A stretch of 56,183 nucleotides of DNA from Crocinitomicaceae bacterium (GTDB taxonomy: Bacteria; Bacteroidota; Bacteroidia; Flavobacteriales_D; Crocinitomicaceae): contig JAQXBM010000039.1 of NCBI GenBank assembly GCA_029252405.1, forward strand, positions 1 to 56,183, read 5' to 3'. Position 1 is the first letter of the stretch, and every line of letters begins with the position of its first letter. This document shows, piece by piece, positions 45,533-52,732 of the stretch. Both the position numbers and the translations under genes were made by a program. A model generated the notes under the pieces. It was given only the letters and a program-made list of their open reading frames with translations. It was not told the origin of the DNA and made no database searches.

Positions 45533-46898
45533 AGGACTTAATATCTTGTTGAATAAATCTTACTCGCGTATCCTCTTCCATGTTCTTAGGATCTACGTAA
45601 AAAGGAATGTTGGCATACGAAACACGCACTCCGTCAGTCACAGTAACGAACAGGCGATACTTGCCTTCGCGAATAGGTGCTTTCATTTCCACTTTTGGTG
45701 AACTTTTCTTTGATAGTCGTCCCAAAATGGAAACAGGCTTGTTTTCTGCGTCTCCACCGGATTTTAAATCGGTACTTTCTGGATACAATTCCCAGGAATA
45801 TTTGAGTTTATCCGAATTCATGTCGGTCGCAAGCACTTCTATTGAAACTTTTTCATTTCCTCCAAGAATCGTGTTTTTTTCAAGCTGATTCCCATTGATT
45901 TTAAGGTCTTCAATTTTCGGAGCGCGATTTTCAGGGAATTCACCTTTCCAATTGTACTCAAGTACGTCGATAGCTTCTGTTGGCTCACCGTCTTCCGTGA
46001 ACACTCCGTACCAAGTTGACGTGTACTCTTGTTTCTGTCCCCACAAGAAGGCAAATGAACCAAGACACTGCTCGCGTTTGTCCCAAATGTATTTTTCGTA
46101 GCGATCTTTGTACACAGCAGCCTTTTCAGAGCTCGTTTGTTCGATGGATGCTCCCCAACGTGTTTTTGGTGATTCCCAGTGACCGTTTGGCCCCCACTCT
46201 GTAATCATATAAGGTCGTTCGAAATTTGCTTTCTCTAACACTTTGTGAACATTGCCAATATCGCCGTATGTATTGATTCCGTAGATATCGATTGCCGTCA
46301 ATTCATTCTTAACGAAGGCTACTTTCACATCGTTTGTTCCTGCAGTTACCGTTGAAGTCGGGTGATTTGGATCTTCCTCTTGGACCATTTCAGCGATATC
46401 ATTCACTGCTTTCCAAACTTTCGTGTTGTTGTATTGGAGTTCGTACTCATTTCCGATTCCCCATAATAAAAGCGCAGGATGGTCCTTGTATCTTCGCACC
46501 GCTAAACGGAACGATTCAAGTTGTTTTCTGATTTTATCCTCATCGTTGTAATCGAAACCGTGACGTTCATGTTGAACCCACAATCCCATCATTACCTTGA
46601 GGCCTTTCTTTTGAGCCAAATCCAACACTTCTTGAGCATTTTCAACTCCCCATGTTCGAATGGTGTTTCCTCCGCATTCTAATAATACGTCTAAATGCTT
46701 CTCTCCACCTGCTCCCTTAATATAGAAAGGCTCACCTTTTACGAGCAAGGTCCATTTCCCGTCTTCTTTTGAAACGGTTACTGGTTCAACTTGAGAAAAC
46801 GATGTAAATGAAAAGAAAACAATCATCGAGAATAGCGCTCGCTTAAGCAAAGCATTATTTCTTTCAGATAGTGTGTGATGTAGTTTTGGCGTTTTCAT
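45519..46898 (-). CDS. Clan GH-A glycoside hydrolase (GH2_C/GH5/GH158-like) with Ig-like C-terminal domain
   Basis: A 459-residue enzyme with an N-terminal signal-like stretch (ending SFTSFSQ). A TIM-barrel follows: YIKGAGGEKHLDVLLECGGN, then WGIGNEYE with Glu151 as acid/base and MITEWGP with Glu234 as nucleophile, as in clan GH-A. The C-terminal ~110 residues form an Ig-like domain (APKIEDLKINGNQLEKN...). A barrel plus Ig domain would fit a beta-1,3-glucanase of the GH158 kind; a family search is needed to choose. The first in-frame ATG may be too early, as the operator ends 11 bp before it and TTG at residue 16 gives a normal signal peptide. Confidence 0.82.
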   Translation of the reverse strand: MKTPKLHHTLSERNNALLKRALFSMIVFFSFTSFSQVEPVTVSKEDGKWTLLVKGEPFYIKGAGGEKHLDVLLECGGNTIRTWGVENAQEVLDLAQKKGLKVMMGLWVQHERHGFDYNDEDKIRKQLESFRLAVRRYKDHPALLLWGIGNEYELQYNNTKVWKAVNDIAEMVQEEDPNHPTSTVTAGTNDVKVAFVKNELTAIDIYGINTYGDIGNVHKVLEKANFERPYMITEWGPNGHWESPKTRWGASIEQTSSEKAAVYKDRYEKYIWDKREQCLGSFAFLWGQKQEYTSTWYGVFTEDGEPTEAIDVLEYNWKGEFPENRAPKIEDLKINGNQLEKNTILGGNEKVSIEVLATDMNSDKLKYSWELYPESTDLKSGGDAENKPVSILGRLSKKSSPKVEMKAPIREGKYRLFVTVTDGVRVSYANIPFYVDPKNMEEDTRVRFIQQDIKSFEDQ

Positions 46899-46908
46899 GT
46901 TTTTACCT

Positions 46909-46927
46909 TATGGTAACTTGTACAATA
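46909..46927. promoter_or_regulatory. Palindromic operator 3 (glycosidase-barrel operon)
   Basis: TATGGT-AACTTGT-ACAATA read on the plus strand; 11 of 12 half-site positions match. It lies 11 bp before the start codon at 46898 and about 40 bp after the end of the sugar-kinase gene. No clear -10 element fits between it and the gene, so it may act on read-through from the kinase promoter. Confidence 0.7.
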
Positions 46928-46966
46928 ATATACTATTTTTTGGTCTCAGCCAAATTTATTCTACGA

Positions 46967-47830
46967 CTAAATTGGAGTGCTCTGCGCGTTCATTTTTTCT
47001 AAATGGTATGAAATCAATCCATCAATTGGCTTGCGAATCACTTGTCCCATCTGCGCTCTATGGAAATCACATGCATCCGAAAGCTGATTCTTAAATAGGA
47101 ATGCTATCGAACCAATGAAGTGCACTTTGTAGTTTTTGTAATCTTGATAACAGCAAACGTGTGCCTCAATGAACTCTTTAAATCCATTGTAGATCATTTC
47201 TTTGATAAAATCATCATCTGCATACTGCACAATGAACTTCATGAATGAAGCCAAGTATACGTTTGCATCTTTCTCCATGTAAACACGACGAACAATTTCA
47301 TCTTTCGTCAAGCCCATTTCATATTTCAAAGCATCGTTGATTCTCTTTGGCAATTTATGATACAAGTAGTTTGCAACCAACTTTTTCCCAAAATAAGCAC
47401 CGCTTCCTTCATCCCCTAGAATATAACCAAGCGCTGGAACTTCTTCAAATACGTTTTCTCCATCAAAAAAGCATGAATTCGATCCTGTACCTATAATACA
47501 AGAAATGGACGGCTCGTTTTCGTATGTCGCAAATGCGCAGGCCTTCAAATCGTGATCAACCACAATTTCGGCTTTTCTAAAAACACGCGTCAAGCCTCCA
47601 TGAATAATTTGATTCAATTCAGGTGAGGAACATCCAGCTCCGTAAAAATAGAGATGTGTTACATCATCTCGATACGCAAACAAATCTTCATTTTTCTCTA
47701 TCGCCTCATATACTGTATCCTCGCTGTGGAAGTATGGATTTAACCCCATTGTATTGAACGCTTCATTCGATGAACCTTTCAACAATACCCAGTCACTTTT
47801 TGTGGAACCACTATCTACTATTAAATGCAT
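46967..47830 (-). CDS. BadF-type sugar kinase (N-acetylglucosamine kinase/glucokinase-like)
   Basis: A 287-residue ASKHA-fold kinase. The phosphate 1 motif is IVDSGSTKSDWVLLKG (residues 3-18). VVDHDLKACAFA and ISCIIGTGSNSCFFDG are the phosphate 2 and adenosine regions, and LGYILGDEGSGAYFGKK the sugar-side loop, as in the BadF/BadG/NagK group. Its place between the glycosidase operon and zwf argues that it phosphorylates glucose to feed Zwf. An N-acetylglucosamine kinase role, which is the usual family label, is less likely here but cannot be excluded. Confidence 0.85.
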   Translation of the reverse strand: MHLIVDSGSTKSDWVLLKGSSNEAFNTMGLNPYFHSEDTVYEAIEKNEDLFAYRDDVTHLYFYGAGCSSPELNQIIHGGLTRVFRKAEIVVDHDLKACAFATYENEPSISCIIGTGSNSCFFDGENVFEEVPALGYILGDEGSGAYFGKKLVANYLYHKLPKRINDALKYEMGLTKDEIVRRVYMEKDANVYLASFMKFIVQYADDDFIKEMIYNGFKEFIEAHVCCYQDYKNYKVHFIGSIAFLFKNQLSDACDFHRAQMGQVIRKPIDGLISYHLEKMNAQSTPI

Positions 47831-47852
47831 GAAAATTCTATTAAATTCTACT

Positions 47853-47871
47853 TATTGTATTTTGTACCTTT
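47853..47871. promoter_or_regulatory. Palindromic operator 4 (sugar kinase)
   Basis: TATTGT-ATTTTGT-ACCTTT: the left half-site is perfect, the right one poor (9 of 12 positions in all). It lies 22 bp before the kinase start. The minus strand has TATATTTA (47881 to 47874), close to TAnnTTTG, just upstream of it, with a CAA (TTG on the minus strand) 21 bp further away. Confidence 0.55.
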
Positions 47872-48075
47872 TGTAAATATATAAAGAATAAATGAACCAT
47901 CCCAAACTATGCCCTGTCATCCCTCCTATATTTTAGTTTCTGGTTTCCAATTCGCAGGAACAGATATATTTGCATAAAAATTAGGCTTGACCTCATATTC
48001 AGCGAGTTTCTCAGCACAGGAAATTTTGAATTCGGACTCAAAAAAAAATATCAAAAAACTGTAAGTTGAAATACT

Positions 48076-48107
48076 TATTGTATTTTAGACTATAAGAACT
48101 ATATTTG
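48076..48107 (+). promoter_or_regulatory. Operator 5 and promoter of zwf-pgl-edd-eda
   Basis: TATTGT-ATTTTAG-ACTATA (48076-48094, 11 of 12 half-site positions) contains TTG at 48078-48080. After exactly 19 bp comes TATATTTG at 48100-48107, a perfect Bacteroidota -10. The operator thus covers the -33 element. A separate TATATTTG at 47965-47972 has no TTG in register. The rest of the 291-bp gap between the kinase and zwf shows nothing else. Confidence 0.85.
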
Positions 48108-48121
48108 TGTAACACATTTTT

Positions 48122-49609
48122 ATGAGTATTAAACGACCAAAAATTATAAAACCATTTAACGCGATCATCTTCGGAGGTGATGGCGACTTGGCATTTAGAA
48201 AGATATATCCTGCTCTATTCCACCGATTCGTGGACAAGCAACTGGAGATGGATCACGATATCTTCGCTGTTACTCGATCAGCAAATAGTGACGATAAGTT
48301 TTTCGAAAATCTCGAAAAGTTCATCGTTCAATCAGTTGACTACAACCTCGACATGAAACTTGTGGCTGTTTTCATCAAGAAGATTAAACTGCTTTACATT
48401 CCTGATCACACCAAGGAATCATACGCAGAGCTTAAGAAACACCTTAATAAGAATGCAGAGCGACAATGCGTGTATTATTTATCTACTCCTTCTTCTGCTT
48501 TTGGAGAGATTTCTGATTGTTTGAAACGCTGCGGATTATTGAACAAACGAAGTAAAGTCGTTCTAGAAAAGCCCTTGGGCAATAGCTTGGCAACTTCTCG
48601 TGCCATCCATGAGAAAATTGCGAAGTCTTTTGACGAAGACCAAATTTATCGCATCGATCACTACCTCGGTAAAGAGACTGTTCAGAATTTAATGGTCCTT
48701 CGCTTCGCAAACCGACTATTCGAATCTTCATGGGATTCTGAGAACATTGATAACGTACAAATCACGGTAGCTGAAAACCTCGGTGTAGAAAAACGTGGGG
48801 CATATTACGATCAAAGTGGCGCCTTGTTGGACATGGTTCAAAATCACTTGTTGCAATTACTTTGTTTGATCGCAATGGAGCCACCTTCAAAATTGGAGGC
48901 GAATCACGTTCGAAACGAGAAATTAAAAGTCTTACACGCCATTCGCTTGTTCGATGAGAACTCGGTGAAAACAGGAACTACTCGCGGACAGTACACACGC
49001 GGAAACATGGAAAGCGGCAAAGTGAATTCTTACCTCGAGGATATCGGTAAATACGAATCGGAGACAGAGACTTTTGTTGCCATCAAGGCATACATTGATA
49101 ACTGGCGATGGAAAGACACACCTTTCTATCTGCGCACAGGAAAAAGAATGATCAAGCGTTATTCTGAAATCATTATCAACTTCAAATCGGTAAAGCACAA
49201 CACTTTCGACTCGAACGGTGATATCCCAGGAAACAAACTCATCATCCGTCTCCAACCAGAAGAGCGTATTGAACTTGTTCAAATGACAAAGCTTCCTGGT
49301 CCTGGTGGATATCGCTACAAGCCAATTTCATTGAAACTGGACTACGTGGATTCATTCACGGAGCGTTTCCCTGAAGCCTACGAGCGATTAATGATAGATA
49401 TCCTTCGCGGAGAACAAACACTTTTCATGCGTCAAGATGAACTCGATGCGGCTTGGGTTTGGATCGAATCAATTGTCAATGGCTGGAAGAAATCAAAACA
49501 AGCCAAAATTCTTTACGAAGCAGGATCTTGGGGACCCGGTGACGGTGTCTTAAATGAAAATCATGCATGGTCAAAATCAATTAAAATCAATGAGGACGAA
49601 GCACTATAA
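48122..49609 (+). CDS. zwf: Glucose-6-phosphate 1-dehydrogenase
   Basis: A 495-residue cytosolic enzyme that oxidises glucose 6-phosphate to 6-phosphogluconolactone with NAD(P)+. The cofactor loop is GGDGDLAFRKIYPALF (residues about 18-33; the usual form is GASGDLAxRK). The active-site signature RIDHYLGKETVQN lies at about 178-190, and a conserved K in the substrate site (VLEKPLG) is at about 149. Length is typical. The start lies about 15 bp after the -10 element. The gene heads the Entner-Doudoroff operon. Confidence 0.96.
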   Translation: MSIKRPKIIKPFNAIIFGGDGDLAFRKIYPALFHRFVDKQLEMDHDIFAVTRSANSDDKFFENLEKFIVQSVDYNLDMKLVAVFIKKIKLLYIPDHTKESYAELKKHLNKNAERQCVYYLSTPSSAFGEISDCLKRCGLLNKRSKVVLEKPLGNSLATSRAIHEKIAKSFDEDQIYRIDHYLGKETVQNLMVLRFANRLFESSWDSENIDNVQITVAENLGVEKRGAYYDQSGALLDMVQNHLLQLLCLIAMEPPSKLEANHVRNEKLKVLHAIRLFDENSVKTGTTRGQYTRGNMESGKVNSYLEDIGKYESETETFVAIKAYIDNWRWKDTPFYLRTGKRMIKRYSEIIINFKSVKHNTFDSNGDIPGNKLIIRLQPEERIELVQMTKLPGPGGYRYKPISLKLDYVDSFTERFPEAYERLMIDILRGEQTLFMRQDELDAAWVWIESIVNGWKKSKQAKILYEAGSWGPGDGVLNENHAWSKSIKINEDEAL

Positions 49610-50252
49610 AACTACTGAACAACTAGAGGAAGCGCTATTTCGCGAGATAACAACCAAGATTAACCTTTCCATTGAAGAATATGGAGATGCAAGAATCCTT
49701 CTTTCAGGTGGAAATACACCAAAGGCTCTCTATGGGCGAATCTCAGCGGCTGAAATTGATTGGTCCAAAGTCAAAATCGGATTAGTCGACGATAGAAATG
49801 TTGACCTTTCTAGTGAATTCAGCAATGAACAAATGATGAGGGATACCTTTTTAAAAGATGATCAGCAGGGACCAGAAATCATTGGAATGGTCGGTGAAGG
49901 TTCGAATAAAAAAACCATTGAAAAACGTTACTCGACCTTTTTTGACCGCATTGACTATACACTCCTGGGCATGGGAGAAGATGGACATACTGCTTCCCTA
50001 TTCCCTGGCGACACTCCTTCAGAAGCGAGTTTGCGGAATACGGAAAGAGAAATCATTTTCACCACAGCTCCAAGTTTTCCAAACGACAGAATCTCTTGCA
50101 GCCGCGGACTGATTATTTCAAGTCAGAGCATCGGATTAATGATAATTGGAGAAAATAAACTCACAGTTCTTGAGGAATCAGAAGAACAAATGCTTCCAAT
50201 TGGTTATTTTACCAATGCCTGCCAACAATTAACAACATATTATTGCAAATAA
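49590..50252 (+). CDS. pgl: 6-Phosphogluconolactonase
   Basis: A 220-residue enzyme of the DevB/SOL type that hydrolyses 6-phosphogluconolactone to 6-phosphogluconate. LLSGGNTPKALY (substrate-phosphate site), VGLVDDRNV-like IGLVDDRNVDLSSEFSN, and GMGEDGHTASLFPGD (with the catalytic His) are the family blocks. The open frame extends back to ATG 49554, inside zwf, but the ATG at 49590 gives the usual N-terminus (MRTKHYKTTEQLEEA) with a 20-bp overlap; the choice is uncertain. Confidence 0.93.
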   Translation: MRTKHYKTTEQLEEALFREITTKINLSIEEYGDARILLSGGNTPKALYGRISAAEIDWSKVKIGLVDDRNVDLSSEFSNEQMMRDTFLKDDQQGPEIIGMVGEGSNKKTIEKRYSTFFDRIDYTLLGMGEDGHTASLFPGDTPSEASLRNTEREIIFTTAPSFPNDRISCSRGLIISSQSIGLMIIGENKLTVLEESEEQMLPIGYFTNACQQLTTYYCK

Positions 50253-52057
50253 TGAGTGTACATTCAGAAATTCAAAGAATTACAGATCGAATTATTGCGA
50301 GAAGTTCAGAAACACGTTCGGCGTACGTCGATCAGATGAAACAGCAATTCGAGCAAGAATCAACACGATCAGGATTACATTGCGGAAACTTAGCACATGC
50401 ATTCGCAGGTTGCGGAGCGCACGATAAAGCCGCCATTTCCGACGGGAAAGTTCCGAATCTAGGGATAATTACTGCTTACAATGACATGCTTTCGGCCCAC
50501 AAGCCATTTGAGACTTACCCTGAAATGATCCGCGAATTCGCTCAGAAACACAACGCTGTTGCCCAAGTTGCTGGTGCTGTGCCTGCCATGTGCGATGGAG
50601 TGACTCAAGGTCAAGTTGGGATGGAACTTTCTCTTTACAGCCGTGATGTGATAGCGCTTTCGACAACCGTGGGACTTTCTCACAACATGTTCGAAGGAGT
50701 CATCAACTTAGGAATCTGCGATAAAATTGTTCCTGGTTTACTCATTGGAAACCTGAAATTTGGAAATCTTCATGCGCTTTTCATGCCTGGAGGCCCAATG
50801 GAATCAGGCATAAGTAATGAGGAGAAAGCAAGAATTCGACGAGAATACGCGGAAGGAAAAATTGATCGTGCCACTTTATTAAAAGGGGAATCCGATTCCT
50901 ACCACTCTCCTGGTACGTGTACTTTTTATGGTACTGCCAACAGCAATCAAATGTTGATGGAAATCATGGGGCTTCAGCTTCCAGGTTCAAGTTTTGTAAA
51001 TCCAGGTACTGAATTGAGAACCTTACTCAACGAGGAAGCGGTGAAAGTTTTGGTTGAGATGATTCAAGAAAACAACTTCGATCGTTCGATTTCTCAAATC
51101 GTGAGTGAAAAGACGGTAGTAAACGCAATCATTGGATTACTCGCCACAGGGGGATCAACAAATCATACGATCCACTTGATCGCAATAGCTAAAGCTGCAG
51201 GAATTATTATTGATTGGACGGATTTCTCTGAATTATCGAAGGTGATTCCATTGCTGACGCGTGTCTATCCGAATGGAGCAGCAGACGTAAATCACTTCCA
51301 CGCTTCTGGCGGAATGGGATTTGTGATTCGCACGTTATTGGAAGGTGGATTACTTCACGAAGATGTTAATACGATCCTTGGGAAAGGATTGAATCTATAC
51401 AAAGCGGAGCCAAAAATCAAAGATCACAAACTGATCTGGGTGGACGGTGCAAAAGAATCACTTAATGATTCAATTTTGCGATCTGTCGACAAACCTTTCA
51501 GTCCTGAAGGAGGAATTACAATGCTCGAAGGAAACATTGGTCGTTCAGTACTGAAGAAATCAGCAGTTGACCCTGATAATTTCGTCACGGAAGCGCCAGC
51601 TATCGTATTTAATGAACAAGAAGATCTCATTAAAGCTTTCAAAAACGACGAACTCAATAAGGACTTTGTTGCAGTTTTACCATTTCAAGGTCCTCAGCAA
51701 AACGGAATGCCAGAACTACACCAGCTGACACCAACGCTCACTATTCTGCAAAAGCGCGGACACAAAGTAGCATTGGTAACAGACGGGCGAATGTCTGGCG
51801 CATCGGGAAAAGTTCCATCTGCGATTCATGTCACGCCAGAAGCACGATGTGGAGGAGCCATCGGGAAAATTCGCACAGGAGACCTCATTTTGGTGGACGC
51901 CAAAAACGGAATCCTCGAATGTAAAGAGCAATCACTGAACGATCGAACGATCGAAATCAAAGATAATTCTGGATCGATTGGAACTGGAAGAGAATTATTT
52001 AGTTCATTGCGACAAGTAATTACTTCTAGTGAAGAAGGTGCAAGTTTTATTCTATAA
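50252..52057 (+). CDS. edd: 6-Phosphogluconate dehydratase
   Basis: A 601-residue enzyme that dehydrates 6-phosphogluconate to 2-keto-3-deoxy-6-phosphogluconate. The iron-sulfur/dehydratase signatures are present: AHAFAGCGAHDK, PAMCDGVTQGQ, NMFEG, FYGTANSNQM, GGSTNHTIHL and TDGRMSGASGK. The ATG at 50252 shares its A with the pgl stop TAA (TAATG), a classical coupling overlap; TTG at 50243 is less likely. It is the first committed Entner-Doudoroff step. Confidence 0.97.
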   Translation: MSVHSEIQRITDRIIARSSETRSAYVDQMKQQFEQESTRSGLHCGNLAHAFAGCGAHDKAAISDGKVPNLGIITAYNDMLSAHKPFETYPEMIREFAQKHNAVAQVAGAVPAMCDGVTQGQVGMELSLYSRDVIALSTTVGLSHNMFEGVINLGICDKIVPGLLIGNLKFGNLHALFMPGGPMESGISNEEKARIRREYAEGKIDRATLLKGESDSYHSPGTCTFYGTANSNQMLMEIMGLQLPGSSFVNPGTELRTLLNEEAVKVLVEMIQENNFDRSISQIVSEKTVVNAIIGLLATGGSTNHTIHLIAIAKAAGIIIDWTDFSELSKVIPLLTRVYPNGAADVNHFHASGGMGFVIRTLLEGGLLHEDVNTILGKGLNLYKAEPKIKDHKLIWVDGAKESLNDSILRSVDKPFSPEGGITMLEGNIGRSVLKKSAVDPDNFVTEAPAIVFNEQEDLIKAFKNDELNKDFVAVLPFQGPQQNGMPELHQLTPTLTILQKRGHKVALVTDGRMSGASGKVPSAIHVTPEARCGGAIGKIRTGDLILVDAKNGILECKEQSLNDRTIEIKDNSGSIGTGRELFSSLRQVITSSEEGASFIL

Positions 52058-52060
52058 GTT

Positions 52061-52624
52061 ATGAAGCAAAACAACATTGAAAACGTCTTAAAGAATCACC
52101 CGCTGATTCCTGTAGTTACGATTCATTCTGAAGACGAAATTGATCCGATTATTAGCACGCTGAAATCGCGAAACGTAAATTGCATCGAAGTGACTTTGCG
52201 CACGGACTTTGCGTTTGAAGCACTTCAAATCATTAAGGATCGTTATTCTGATAGCATAACGCTCGGAGTCGGAACGGTTATTTCCACAGACCAAATCGAT
52301 AAGCTCGCTGCCATTGGGGTTGATTTTATCGTCAGTCCTGGATTGACCTCTAAACTCTACCATCACTTCATGGCCTCTTCGATTCCTTTTATTCCTGGAG
52401 TTGCGAGCCCGAGTGAAATCATCCAAGCCATTGAATTGGGTTGCGACATGTTGAAATTTTTCCCCGCAAACTTGTTCGGAGGAATCAACGCGCTCAAGAC
52501 GTATGGCAATGTATTTCCTCAGGTTAAATTCTGCCCGACTGGCGGTGTGAGTGAATCGACTTTTGAAGATTATTTGGCACTGAACAACGTGATTTCCGTT
52601 GGAGGTTCTTGGATGATGAAGTAG
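52061..52624 (+). CDS. eda: KDPG aldolase (2-keto-3-deoxy-6-phosphogluconate aldolase)
   Basis: A 187-residue class I aldolase that splits KDPG to pyruvate and glyceraldehyde 3-phosphate. The Schiff-base lysine is Lys132 in MLKFFPANLFGG. The catalytic Glu is in CIEVTLRT, and GVGTVIS and SPGLTSKL complete the barrel pattern. It starts 3 bp after edd. It is a little shorter than the typical ~205-215 residues, missing mainly the C-terminal helix. Confidence 0.95.
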   Translation: MKQNNIENVLKNHPLIPVVTIHSEDEIDPIISTLKSRNVNCIEVTLRTDFAFEALQIIKDRYSDSITLGVGTVISTDQIDKLAAIGVDFIVSPGLTSKLYHHFMASSIPFIPGVASPSEIIQAIELGCDMLKFFPANLFGGINALKTYGNVFPQVKFCPTGGVSESTFEDYLALNNVISVGGSWMMK

Positions 52625-52732
52625 AAAAAAAGACCACTTATCGATGATGTTGGTTCATCCAACTCTTTCACTAAACAAGATAAGTTCGCGTTGTGATTTT
52701 TTCTTACCTTTCTCGTTGCTAGGCGATAATAA

